Below, in pieces: positions 1 through 6,995 of a stretch of DNA of 10,000 bases. This DNA is from Anaerolinea sp. Lineage in GTDB: Bacteria; Chloroflexota; Anaerolineae; Anaerolineales; Anaerolineaceae. Position 1 is the stretch's first letter; every line of letters begins with the position of its first letter. A model generated the notes under the pieces. That model did no database searches and was not told the DNA's origin. It worked only from the letters and a program-made list of their open reading frames with translations. The DNA is taken from the NCBI GenBank assembly GCA_020216845.1, contig JAIWNK010000053.1, forward strand, positions 1 through 10,000. Direction: 5' to 3'. The translations under genes and the position numbers were made by a program.

Positions 1-1
1 C

Positions 2-232
2 AACCGGCTTGAGCGTATATTTGGGGTCTGGGCCACCTTTGGGCCGCCCAAGGTGCGAGCAGAGAATGACCGCCGCGCCATGCGCCAACAGATACTGAAT
101 CGTCGGCAGGGCCGCGCGGATGCGCGTATCATCCGACACAGCACCGTCTTTCAACGGCACATTGAAATCCACGCGCACCAACACCTTTTTGCCCTGCACT
201 TCGATATCTTCAATCGTCTTTTTGCTGAACAT
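2..232 (-). CDS. pgk: Phosphoglycerate kinase, N-terminal 77 residues (partial)
   Basis: PGK transfers the acyl phosphate of 1,3-bisphosphoglycerate to ADP in the cytosol, the step after GAPDH. Only the N-terminal 77 codons are inside the window; the gene continues past the left edge. The PGK signature is visible at residues 16-26 ([11 protein letters not shown]). The expected 3-phosphoglycerate-binding residues follow: D22, N24, R37, and the SHLGRP motif with H60 and R63. This is a clear family match despite the truncation. The ATG at 232 is supported by an AGGAG Shine-Dalgarno at 239-243, six bases upstream, and by the canonical N-terminus. It starts only 18 nt after the gap stop codon and no promoter fits in between, so gap and pgk are almost certainly co-transcribed. 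A full-length PGK is about 390-400 residues, so roughly a fifth is seen. Confidence 0.95.
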   Translation of the reverse strand, partial: MFSKKTIEDIEVQGKKVLVRVDFNVPLKDGAVSDDTRIRAALPTIQYLLAHGAAVILCSHLGRPKGGPDPKYTLKPV

Positions 233-250
233 GAGCAGCTCCTGACAGAA

Positions 251-1303
251 TTACAGAGACTTGGCCAGCATCGCCGCCAGGTCAGCCGTGCGGCAGGAAT
301 AGCCCCATTCATTGTCATACCAGGTGACAACCTTGACCAGGTTACCGCCCATGACCATGTTGGAAGGCAGATCCACAATCGAGGAGCGCGAATCGCCCTT
401 GAAGTCCATCGAGACCAACGGGTCGCCATACTTGCCGCGCGTCACGCCCAAAATGCCAGCCAATGGGCCTTCAGCAGCTTCAATGAAGGCTGTGTTCAAT
501 TCGTCCTTGCTCGTTGCGCGTTCCACCGTGCAGACAAAGTCCACAATCGAAACCGTGGGGGTCGGCACGCGCAAGGCATAGCCATCAAACTTGCCCTTCA
601 ACTCGGGGATGACCAACGCCACCGCCTTGGCCGCGCCGGTCGTCGTCGGGATGATGTTCAAGCCAGCGGCGCGCGAGCGGCGCATTTCCTTCTTGTGACC
701 CTGATCAAGGATGACCTGATCGTTGGTGTAGGAGTGAATCGTGGTCATCACACCATGGACGATGCCAAAGCGATCATGCACAATCTTAGCCGCCGGGGCA
801 AGACAGTTGGTCGTGCAGGAAGCATTCGAAATGACATGATGCTGTGCCGGATCGTAGCGGTCGTGATTGACGCCCATCACAATCGTGATGTCTTCATTCT
901 TGGCCGGAGCGGTGATGATGACTTTCTTGGCACCGCCGCGTTCAATGTGCACCCCTGCACCCGCCTTGCCCTTGGCCGGGTCGCCTTTGGCATCGGTGAA
1001 AATGCCGGTGCCTTCGATGACGATATCCACGCCCAAATCAGCCCAGTGCAAGTTGGCCGGGTCTTTCTCGGCAAAGACGCGCACCGTGCGCCCACCGATT
1101 ACCAGGTTGCCATCCACCACTTCCACCGTGCCGGGGAAGATGCCATAGTTCGAATCGTACTTGAACAAATGTGCATTGGCTTCAGCATCGAACAAGTCGT
1201 TGACTGCCACGACTTCCAACACATCGCTCTGCCGTTCCAAAATTGCCTTGAGAACCTGCCGTCCAATGCGGCCAAACCCATTGATACCAACACGAATTGC
1301 CAT
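251..1303 (-). CDS. gap: Glyceraldehyde-3-phosphate dehydrogenase, type I
   Basis: The product is a phosphorylating GAPDH, oxidising glyceraldehyde 3-phosphate to 1,3-bisphosphoglycerate with NAD(P). At 350 residues it is slightly longer than the usual 330-340. The Rossmann motif is at residues 7-15 (INGFGRIGR), and an Asp at 36 (VNDLF) is the residue that usually selects NAD over NADP. The active-site motif SNASCTTNC is at 159-167 with catalytic Cys163; the partner is His190. The C-terminal WYDNEWGYS is at 328-336. One oddity is residues 199-203, which read LDQGH where NAD-dependent enzymes usually have LD-L/A-P-H, so the cofactor-loop proline is missing. The ATG at 1303 has a near-perfect Shine-Dalgarno (AAGGAGGTT, 1309-1317) and gives the standard GAPDH start. 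It precedes pgk by 18 nt and follows yvcK by 150 nt, with a candidate promoter of its own in that gap. Confidence 0.97.
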   Translation of the reverse strand: MAIRVGINGFGRIGRQVLKAILERQSDVLEVVAVNDLFDAEANAHLFKYDSNYGIFPGTVEVVDGNLVIGGRTVRVFAEKDPANLHWADLGVDIVIEGTGIFTDAKGDPAKGKAGAGVHIERGGAKKVIITAPAKNEDITIVMGVNHDRYDPAQHHVISNASCTTNCLAPAAKIVHDRFGIVHGVMTTIHSYTNDQVILDQGHKKEMRRSRAAGLNIIPTTTGAAKAVALVIPELKGKFDGYALRVPTPTVSIVDFVCTVERATSKDELNTAFIEAAEGPLAGILGVTRGKYGDPLVSMDFKGDSRSSIVDLPSNMVMGGNLVKVVTWYDNEWGYSCRTADLAAMLAKSL

Positions 1304-1308
1304 AACTC

Positions 1309-1317
1309 AACCTCCTT
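1309..1317 (-). promoter_or_regulatory. Strong ribosome binding site of gap
   Basis: On the minus strand this reads AAGGAGGTT, five bases before the gap ATG at 1303. It is an almost full complement to the 16S 3' end and the strongest Shine-Dalgarno in the window, as expected for a highly expressed glycolytic enzyme. It also fixes the gap start codon. Confidence 0.85.
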
Positions 1318-1372
1318 AAGGTTTTGAAAAGTTTTTTACCATGCTTGATAGCACGGCAGATTGCCATCTCCC

Positions 1373-1390
1373 ATCTGAACAACTTCAGAT
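1373..1390 (-). promoter_or_regulatory. Perfect inverted repeat in the gap leader (operator or 5' hairpin)
   Basis: The sequence ATCTGAA-CAAC-TTCAGAT (plus strand) is a perfect 7-bp inverted repeat with a 4-nt loop. If the -10 box at 1397-1402 is right, the repeat begins at about the transcription start of gap. That position would suit either a repressor operator or a stem-loop at the very 5' end of the gap-pgk mRNA. No T-run follows on the minus strand, so it is not a terminator for yvcK. The repeat is seen directly; its function is inference. Confidence 0.45.
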
Positions 1391-1396
1391 TTTTCT

Positions 1397-1426
1397 ATTT
1401 TACCGCAAATTTATCATCACTGAGAA
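1397..1426 (-). promoter_or_regulatory. Candidate sigma70-type promoter for gap-pgk
   Basis: On the minus strand, TTCTCA (1421-1426, 4 of 6 to TTGACA) and TAAAAT (1397-1402, 5 of 6 to TATAAT) are separated by 18 bases. Initiation would fall near 1390, giving a leader of about 87 nt before the gap ATG. The match is moderate. Read-through from the yvcK promoter is an alternative or additional source of gap transcripts, since no terminator is visible after yvcK. Confidence 0.35.
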
Positions 1427-1453
1427 CAACATGCACAACAAAAACCGACATTC

Positions 1454-2779
1454 TCATTCTTCGCCGCTCTGACGATTGAGTGGACCCGTGCGTTCATAGA
1501 ACAAATCCATGATGGTACGCGCCAGCTTAGCCGAATCGTGTCGCCAGCCTTGCTGTTCATCCGCCAGATCTGCCACATAGATGCCGCTCATCTGTGGATC
1601 GAACTTCACCCATTCCACCCCATCCGGCAAACGCGCCGAAAACTGATTGTTACACAACACCAGGTCAAACAAATTTTCGCCGACATGCTGCTGCAACACG
1701 CGCACATAATCCTCACAGCGAAAGCCATCTGTCTCCCCCGGCTCGTTGGCCACATTGCACACATACAACTTCACCGCCCTGCTGCTCAAAATCGCCGCCG
1801 TCAAGTCATGCACCAACAAATTTGGCAAAATGCTGGTAAACAAGCTGCCCGGCCCAATCACAATCAGCTCGGCTGCCAAAATAGCCTGCAGCGCCGGCGG
1901 ATAGGCCAACGGATTATTCGGCTCCAACCAGACCCGCCGAATGCGCCCGCGCACCTTAGGAATCTCGCTTTCGCCCTTCACCAACACCGATTGCTCTGAT
2001 TCGTCAACTACATCCGCCACAAGCCGCACATCGTGCAACGTAGAAGGCAACACCTGCCCACGAATCGCCAACACCCGCCCCGACTCAGCCACCCCCTGCT
2101 CAAAGCTCCCTGTAATCTCCGCCAGGGCAGTAATCAACAAATTGCCCAAGCTGTGCCCACCCACCCCGGCCGCGCTGCCAAAGCGATATTGAAACAGCTG
2201 CGTCAACAACTCCTCATCATCCGAAAGCGCCGCCAAACAGTTGCGAATATCGCCCGGCGGCAACACGCCCATGCTACGCCGCAACTCGCCCGACGAACCG
2301 CCATCATCCGCCACCGTAACAATCGCCGTGATGTTGTTGCTATACGCCTTGAGCCCGCGCAACAAAGCTGAAAGCCCCGTCCCGCCACCGATCACCACCA
2401 CACGCGGCCCGCGGTCCCGCCGCCGATAAGCCGAAACCGCATCCAAAATTGGCCGTCCGGGGCGCACAAACGGTCGCAACAACGTGCGGTTCAGCCCCCA
2501 TGTGCCCAGCAAAATCAGCCCCAGCCCAACCCCGCCAAAAATCAATGCCCGCAACGGACGTTCCAAAAAGCTCAGCGAAAGCACCGCCACAATCGGCAAC
2601 CACCACGTATCCAATGCGGATCGGTAAATATCCACCAACAACACGCCAAACCCCAGCCCAACCAGGGTTGTGCCGAGCAAAATCACGAGCAGCCAACGCT
2701 TGACCCCCAGGCCAGGCGTCAACCAGCGGGCCTCGCGTGCCAATGTTTGCCGAAAACGATGATACCAGGGCTGCTTCAT
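1454..2779 (-). CDS. yvcK: YvcK/GlmR-family regulator with membrane-anchoring N-terminus
   Basis: The catalytic-looking half is a CofD-like (UPF0052) Rossmann domain of the YvcK/GlmR family. These proteins bind UDP-sugars and steer carbon between gluconeogenesis/glycolysis and peptidoglycan precursors. Numbered from the ATG at 2779 (441 residues), the GGGTGLS motif is at 131-137, VADDGGSSG at 156-164, PPGDIRNCLAAL at 174-185 and GHSLGNL at 208-214. Bacillus YvcK is about 317 residues. The extra ~125 residues here include two or three hydrophobic segments (about 27-50, 58-72 and 78-95), which should tether the regulator to the cytoplasmic membrane. An upstream in-frame TTG at 2797 would give 447 residues, but it overlaps the -10 of the promoter assigned here. 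The ATG at 2779, preceded by GAGAAAG, is therefore preferred. It is followed by gap and pgk on the same strand, a context that fits control of central carbon flux. Confidence 0.9.
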   Translation of the reverse strand: MKQPWYHRFRQTLAREARWLTPGLGVKRWLLVILLGTTLVGLGFGVLLVDIYRSALDTWWLPIVAVLSLSFLERPLRALIFGGVGLGLILLGTWGLNRTLLRPFVRPGRPILDAVSAYRRRDRGPRVVVIGGGTGLSALLRGLKAYSNNITAIVTVADDGGSSGELRRSMGVLPPGDIRNCLAALSDDEELLTQLFQYRFGSAAGVGGHSLGNLLITALAEITGSFEQGVAESGRVLAIRGQVLPSTLHDVRLVADVVDESEQSVLVKGESEIPKVRGRIRRVWLEPNNPLAYPPALQAILAAELIVIGPGSLFTSILPNLLVHDLTAAILSSRAVKLYVCNVANEPGETDGFRCEDYVRVLQQHVGENLFDLVLCNNQFSARLPDGVEWVKFDPQMSGIYVADLADEQQGWRHDSAKLARTIMDLFYERTGPLNRQSGEE

Positions 2780-2796
2780 AAACTTTCTCAGGCACA

Positions 2797-2825
2797 ATCA
2801 TACCCGCCTTTTAAACCAAAGTCAA
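2797..2825 (-). promoter_or_regulatory. Near-consensus sigma70 promoter for yvcK
   Basis: On the minus strand, TTGACT (2820-2825, 5 of 6) and TATGAT (2797-2802, 5 of 6) are separated by the ideal 17 bases. Initiation would be near 2790, leaving a leader of only about 10 nt that contains GAGAAAG before the ATG at 2779. This is the best -35/-10 pair found by eye in the window. It lies back to back with the promoter of the sugar kinase. Confidence 0.6.
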
Positions 2826-2849
2826 TCATGCCCTGATACGTCCGTTCCA

Positions 2850-2858
2850 TGCTATAAT
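2850..2858 (+). promoter_or_regulatory. Extended -10 promoter of the ROK kinase gene
   Basis: TGCTATAAT is a perfect extended -10 element (TGn plus consensus TATAAT), ending 36 bases before the ATG at 2895. The hexamer at the expected -35 position (2830-2835, GCCCTG) does not resemble TTGACA, so recognition would rest on the extended -10. The same TGnTATAATCA string recurs before two other units in this window. The following leader ends in GAGAAATCCC before the ATG, giving only a weak Shine-Dalgarno. Confidence 0.6.
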
Positions 2859-2894
2859 CAGCCAAAATCTATCTTCATCTACTAGAGAAATCCC

Positions 2895-3863
2895 ATGAAC
2901 GCTTATTACCTTGCTTGTGATGTCGGCGGGACACAACTCCGCGCAGCTCTTTACGCCCCCACGATCGCTCAGGCCGTGCAACAAAAACGCATTCCCACCG
3001 TTGGCAAGGAAAGCGCAACTGAACGACTGATGATGTTGATTGCCGATATTTGGCCAAGCGAGGGTCAGGTGCTGGGCATTGGCATTGGCGTGCCAGGCAT
3101 GGCCGACCCTGAAACAGGGATCGTCTACAAAGCCCCCAACATTGCCGGCTGGGAAAACCTGCCCCTGCAGCAACAACTGCAAGACCGCTTTGGCGTGCCG
3201 GTTGTTTTGGGCAATGATGCCAATGTCGCCCTGCTTGGAGAGTGGCGTTATGGCGCCGGGCGCGGCCATCACAACTTGCTCTATTTCACCATCAGCACCG
3301 GCATCGGCGGAGCAGCCATCATTGAAGATCAACTGCTGCTGGGCGAACACGGCCTTGGCACCGAAATGGGCCATCTCACCATCTTGCCAGATGGGCCCTT
3401 GTGCGGCTGTGGACAGCGCGGCCATCTAGAAGCGCTCGCCTCTGGCACAGGCATTGCCCACTATGTTGCCGAACAACTTGCCGCGGGCGTGCCCTCCCAA
3501 CTCGCCGGGCAGGCCTGCCCCAACACCCGCCAAATTGCCGAAGCCGCTCACCAAGGCGATGCCCTGGCTCGCAGTGCCTTTGAGCGCGCCGGCTTCTACC
3601 TGGGCATGGGTCTGGCCAATTACCTGCACATCTTCAACCCCTCCATCGTCATTTTTGGCGGCGGCGTCTCGCAAACTGGTGAGCTCATTTTTGCCCCCAT
3701 GCGCGCCTCGCTGGAAAAGCACCTCATGTCGCCCCAATATTTAGCCGACCTGGAATTTGCCCAGGTGCAACTGGGTGATGATGCTGGCCTGGTAGGCGCC
3801 TACGTCTTGGCACAGCAACAAATCAGCCGACAACGCAGCCAAAGCCGATTAAGCCAAAAGTAA
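2895..3863 (+). CDS. ROK-family sugar kinase, probable glucokinase
   Basis: ROK kinases phosphorylate glucose or related hexoses with ATP in the cytosol. The 322 residues match the usual length. The phosphate-1 motif DVGGTQLRA starts at D9. The catalytic Asp is D108 in GNDANVALLGE, the phosphate-2 motif STGIGG is at 134-139, and EMGH is at 157-160. The ROK zinc site CGCGQRGHLE starts at C170. Its usual third Cys is replaced by His177, so the ligands would be H160, C170, C172 and H177, which still looks able to bind metal. There is no N-terminal helix-turn-helix, so this is an enzyme and not a ROK repressor. Glucokinase is the likeliest specificity because GAPDH, PGK and YvcK lie next door, but N-acetylglucosamine, mannose or fructose kinases share these motifs. 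The ATG at 2895 gives the standard start directly before the DVGGT strand. The gene is transcribed divergently from yvcK. Confidence 0.9.
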   Translation: MNAYYLACDVGGTQLRAALYAPTIAQAVQQKRIPTVGKESATERLMMLIADIWPSEGQVLGIGIGVPGMADPETGIVYKAPNIAGWENLPLQQQLQDRFGVPVVLGNDANVALLGEWRYGAGRGHHNLLYFTISTGIGGAAIIEDQLLLGEHGLGTEMGHLTILPDGPLCGCGQRGHLEALASGTGIAHYVAEQLAAGVPSQLAGQACPNTRQIAEAAHQGDALARSAFERAGFYLGMGLANYLHIFNPSIVIFGGGVSQTGELIFAPMRASLEKHLMSPQYLADLEFAQVQLGDDAGLVGAYVLAQQQISRQRSQSRLSQK

Positions 3864-3907
3864 AGCCAGAATCCAGACATCCGGCAATAGCACAGCGCGC
3901 ATCTGCC

Positions 3908-3916
3908 TGATATAAT
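3908..3916 (+). promoter_or_regulatory. Extended -10 box upstream of the aminotransferase
   Basis: TGATATAAT is a perfect extended -10 (TGn plus TATAAT) in the 168-bp gap between the kinase and the aminotransferase. The hexamer 17 bases upstream (3888-3893, AGCACA) matches TTGACA at only three positions. Initiation would be near 3923, giving a leader of about 109 nt that contains the terminator-like hairpin at 3932-3963. It is either a true promoter with a leader element or a chance match before the kinase terminator. Confidence 0.45.
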
Positions 3917-3931
3917 CAAACCGTTGTCGTC

Positions 3932-3963
3932 CCTGCTGCCGCCAAAATTGCAGCAGGATTTTT
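3932..3963 (+). terminator. Intrinsic terminator hairpin, possibly an attenuator
   Basis: CCTGCTGC and GCAGCAGG form a perfect 8-bp GC-rich stem around a 10-nt loop (CGCCAAAATT), followed by ATTTTT. This has the form of a Rho-independent terminator on the plus strand. It starts 69 nt after the kinase stop codon and ends 68 nt before the aminotransferase ATG. The simple reading is termination of the kinase transcript. Because a promoter-like box sits just upstream of it, transcripts started there would have to read through, as in attenuation. Confidence 0.7.
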
Positions 3964-4018
3964 GAGACAGCGTGCCTTTCGGACAATCGAAAAGCAGGCT
4001 GTATTTCTCACTTTAAAA

Positions 4019-4024
4019 AAGGAG
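4019..4024 (+). promoter_or_regulatory. Ribosome binding site of the aminotransferase
   Basis: AAGGAG lies seven bases before the ATG at 4032, at the end of an A-rich run. It clearly fixes the start codon and suggests good translation. Confidence 0.8.
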
Positions 4025-4031
4025 TCTTCAC

Positions 4032-5348
4032 ATGCAACCCCTCAAGTTACCAGGGCCAAAGGCCCGCGAACTCATCGAACGCGATGCCAGAGTCGTTTCC
4101 ATCTCTTACCCACGCGGCTACCCATTCGTCATGGATCACGGCCAGGGCTGCCGGGTATGGGATGTGGACGGCAACGCCTTTCTCGATTTTGCCGCCGGCA
4201 TCGCCGTCAATTCAACCGGTCATTCACACCCCAAGGTCGTGAAAGCCATCCAAGAACAGGCCGAAAAATTCATCCACATCTCTTCGGACTTCTATCACAC
4301 CAAATGGATTGAACTGGCCGAAGCGCTGGATCGCATTGCCCCCTTCAAGGAAGACGCGGTCAGCTTCGTCACCAATTCTGGCACCGAGAGCATTGAAACG
4401 GCCATCAAACTGGCCCGTTTTACCACGCGTCGCAGCCAATTCATCGGCTTCTTGGGCGGCTTTCACGGGCGCACGATGGGCGCCGTCACCTTCACGGCCA
4501 GCAAGGCCAACTATCATCGCGGCTTCTTCCCGCTGATGAATGGGGTTGTCCATGCCCCTTACCCCGATGCCTATCACCCCATCTTGGCCTCTCGCCCCGG
4601 CGAAGACTATGGCGAAACGGTCGTGCGCTACATCGAAGAAGAGATTCTGGGCCGCATCCTGCCCGCCGATGAAGTTGCTGGCATTCTCATTGAACCCATT
4701 CAAGGCGAAGGCGGTTACATCGTCCCAACACCGGGCTTCTTCCCGGCGCTGCGCAAGCTATGCGACAAATATGGCATCCTGTTGATCGCCGACGAAGTGC
4801 AGGCCGGCATGGGCCGCACCGGCAAATGGTGGTCCATTGAAAACTTTGGCGTCGAACCCGATATCTTCTGCTCCGCCAAAGGCATTGCCTCGGGCGTGCC
4901 GTTGGGCGCCATGGTTGCCCGCAAGAGTTTGGTCACCTGGCCACGCGGCGCACATGGCAACACCTATGGCGGCAACCCCCTGGCCTGCGTTGCCGCACTG
5001 GCGACCATTGACCTGATCGAAAACGGCTACATGCAAAATGCCGCAGAAGTAGGCGCCTTTGCCCTACAGCGCCTGCAAGAAATGGCCCAACGCCACCCCA
5101 GCATTGGACAGGCGCGCGGCATTGGCCTGATGATCGGCGTCGAATTCGTCAGCGACCAGCAACTGCACACCCCCGACCCCAAACTGCGCGACCGTGTTGT
5201 AGACCTGGCCTTTGAGCGCGGTCTGCTCACCCTCGGCTGTGGCAAAAGCGTCATCCGCATCTCCCCGCCCCTGTGCATGACCAAAGACGAAATGGAAGAG
5301 GGCCTGGCCATCTTTGAAGAAGCCATCACCCTCGCAGAAGCTGAATAA
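4032..5348 (+). CDS. Class III PLP-dependent aminotransferase (GabT/ArgD-like)
   Basis: This is a cytosolic fold-type I PLP enzyme of the acetylornithine/4-aminobutyrate aminotransferase family, 438 residues against a usual 400-450. The N-terminal substrate region (GHSHPKVV) is at about 63-70. The PLP phosphate-binding NSGTES is at 115-120, and the PLP-stacking aromatic segment FHGRT at 144-148. IADEVQAGMGRTGK starts near 252, with D254 contacting the pyridine nitrogen and Q257 the ring oxygen. The Schiff-base lysine is K283 in SAKG, and GNTYGGNP is at 309-316. The DHGQGCRVWDVDGN entrance and the HISSDFYHTKW stretch resemble the branch that includes archaeal broad-specificity aminotransferases and amino-acid racemases, so substrate and even reaction type are open. 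No other arginine or GABA pathway gene is nearby to decide. It is followed after 13 nt by a histidine kinase and is probably co-transcribed with it. Confidence 0.92.
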   Translation: MQPLKLPGPKARELIERDARVVSISYPRGYPFVMDHGQGCRVWDVDGNAFLDFAAGIAVNSTGHSHPKVVKAIQEQAEKFIHISSDFYHTKWIELAEALDRIAPFKEDAVSFVTNSGTESIETAIKLARFTTRRSQFIGFLGGFHGRTMGAVTFTASKANYHRGFFPLMNGVVHAPYPDAYHPILASRPGEDYGETVVRYIEEEILGRILPADEVAGILIEPIQGEGGYIVPTPGFFPALRKLCDKYGILLIADEVQAGMGRTGKWWSIENFGVEPDIFCSAKGIASGVPLGAMVARKSLVTWPRGAHGNTYGGNPLACVAALATIDLIENGYMQNAAEVGAFALQRLQEMAQRHPSIGQARGIGLMIGVEFVSDQQLHTPDPKLRDRVVDLAFERGLLTLGCGKSVIRISPPLCMTKDEMEEGLAIFEEAITLAEAE

Positions 5349-5361
5349 AGGCCTCAACACC

Positions 5362-6921
5362 ATGTTCCTCCTGCCCGATTACCGCGTCCGTCAGCGTGAC
5401 TATCTGCTTGAAATTGCCCGCGCCCTCACCCAAGAGCTCGACCTCGACACGCTTTTGGGAAGGGTGCTGCACGTTTCAATTGACATGCTCGCCGGACAGG
5501 CCGGGCTGATTGCCCTCTACATTCCTGAAATCAGCGGTTGGCAGGTGCGCGTTTCGCAAGGCCTGCCAACCGCCTTCCTGCGCTACATCGAAACTCTGCT
5601 GACCAATATCCCCATCAGCGACCATGAAACCGACGGCAACCTAGCCGCCGTGCAGCGCATCGTTCAGGAGCTTTCCAACATGGTCAACCTGGGCGCCCTC
5701 TCTGGCGTTGGTCTGCCCCTGGCCGCCCGTCAGCAAGTCGTCGGCGTCATTCTCATTTATCGCAACACCCCCAGCCTCTTCTCCCCCGACGATCAGGCAC
5801 TGCTGAGCAGCTTTGCCAACCAGGCCGCCATCGCCGTGCAAAATGCACAGCTCTACGCCCAGGTCAATCAGCAAAAGCAGCGCATGGATGCCCTGCTCGA
5901 TACCGCGGCGGATGGCATTCTCATCCTCGGCCCCGATCAACGCGCCGAACGCAGCAACCCGGCCCTGCAAACCCTGCTGGGCCTGCCAGCAGAGCGCATT
6001 GTTGGCTGCCTGCACGAAGAGCTGATTCGCTTCACTACCCCACCGCACAGCCTGACGTTGGAACAAGCCATCGCCAACGGCTGGCCGCTCAATGCCCGCG
6101 CCACCCTGTATGTCGAAGGCGACCTGGTGCGCAGCGCCGACCTACCGCCCCTGCCAATCGCCATCAGCTACGCCCCCTTACTCTCCAATGAGGGAGCACT
6201 GCTTAACATCATCGCCACCGTGCGCGACATCACCCGCTTTCGTCAGGCCGAAGAGATGAAAAGCACCTTCATCTCCATCGTCAGCCACGAACTCAAAACC
6301 CCCGTTGCCCTCATCAAAGGCTATGTCAGCACCCTGCGCCGCGAAGACGCTACCTGGGAGCGCGAGATTGTCAACGAAGGCCTACAAGTGATTGAAGAAG
6401 AGGCCGATCGCCTCAGCGGCCTGATTGAAAACCTGCTCGATGCCTCGCGCCTGCAAGCCGGCGGATTGTCACTCAAACGCACCGAGGTCTTTCTGCCGGC
6501 CACCGCTGCCCGCATGATCGCCCGCTTTCAGACCCAAACCAAACAACACACGCTCGTCGCCGATTTTCCCGCCAATTTTCCCATCATCCTTGCGGATGAA
6601 GGCCGCCTGGAGCAGGTCTTTGCCAACCTCATTTCCAACGCCATTAAATACGCCCCAAATGGTGAAATCCGCATCACCGGTCAGGAACGACCCGACCGGG
6701 TGCTTGTCTGCGTCAGCGACCAGGGCCCCGGCATTGCCCCTCAAGATGCCCCCTTTGTCTTTGACCGATTTTACCGCGCCCCCGACATGGCCCGCCATAC
6801 CAAAGGCGCCGGTCTAGGCCTGTTTTTGACGCGCGCCATCATTGAAGCACACGGCGGACAAATTTGGATTGACCACCAGGCCGGTGCCGGGGCACGCATT
6901 TGCTTCTCCCTGCCACGCTAG
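5362..6921 (+). CDS. Soluble GAF-PAS sensor histidine kinase
   Basis: The 519-residue product has no hydrophobic segment long enough to span a membrane, so it should sense a cytosolic signal. A GAF domain covers about 18-163, ending in the typical helix QAAIAVQNAQLYAQV. A PAS domain is at about 175-295 (TAADGILILGPDQR, then VRDITRFRQAEEMK). The HisKA H-box SIVSHELKTP has phospho-acceptor H309. The HATPase domain follows, with N-box NLISNAIKYAPNG (from 422), G1 DQGPGIA (from 453), F-box FVFDRFYR (465-472) and G2 GAGLGLFL (482-489). All catalytic boxes are intact. The ATG at 5362, with AAAGG upstream, is preferred over a TTG at 5314 lying inside the aminotransferase. No response regulator is in the window, so it is an orphan here. 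It is probably co-transcribed with the aminotransferase. Confidence 0.93.
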   Translation: MFLLPDYRVRQRDYLLEIARALTQELDLDTLLGRVLHVSIDMLAGQAGLIALYIPEISGWQVRVSQGLPTAFLRYIETLLTNIPISDHETDGNLAAVQRIVQELSNMVNLGALSGVGLPLAARQQVVGVILIYRNTPSLFSPDDQALLSSFANQAAIAVQNAQLYAQVNQQKQRMDALLDTAADGILILGPDQRAERSNPALQTLLGLPAERIVGCLHEELIRFTTPPHSLTLEQAIANGWPLNARATLYVEGDLVRSADLPPLPIAISYAPLLSNEGALLNIIATVRDITRFRQAEEMKSTFISIVSHELKTPVALIKGYVSTLRREDATWEREIVNEGLQVIEEEADRLSGLIENLLDASRLQAGGLSLKRTEVFLPATAARMIARFQTQTKQHTLVADFPANFPIILADEGRLEQVFANLISNAIKYAPNGEIRITGQERPDRVLVCVSDQGPGIAPQDAPFVFDRFYRAPDMARHTKGAGLGLFLTRAIIEAHGGQIWIDHQAGAGARICFSLPR

Positions 6922-6995
6922 CGCCCCCCTAACACCTTCACCGCAATTTGTCCATGCTTTTCCGCCCACCCTGCGCGCACCGCTTGCACAGGTAG

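Noticed and set aside
53..1327. A 424-codon plus-strand open frame running antisense across both pgk and gap
   Set aside because: It mirrors two firmly identified genes, its product is a His/Arg-rich low-sense sequence with no domain, and it has no Shine-Dalgarno. Long antisense frames are common opposite GC-rich coding sequence.
1373..1396. Inverted repeat followed by TTTTTCT on the plus strand, looking like a terminator
   Set aside because: No plus-strand gene ends here and the stem is short and AT-rich, so a plus-strand terminator has nothing to terminate.
2340..2801. A 153-codon minus-strand frame overlapping yvcK with its own ATG at 2801
   Set aside because: It is out of frame with the conserved YvcK motifs, overlaps the yvcK -10 box at its start, and its product resembles no known domain.
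5314..5361. Upstream TTG start for the histidine kinase
   Set aside because: It lies inside the aminotransferase reading region and adds residues that merely mirror that gene's end; the ATG at 5362 follows the aminotransferase stop with an AAAGG upstream.
6984..6989. TTGCAC as a possible -35 for the CpXC promoter
   Set aside because: It is only 9 bases from the TATAAT box, far too close for a sigma70 -35, and matches the consensus at three positions.
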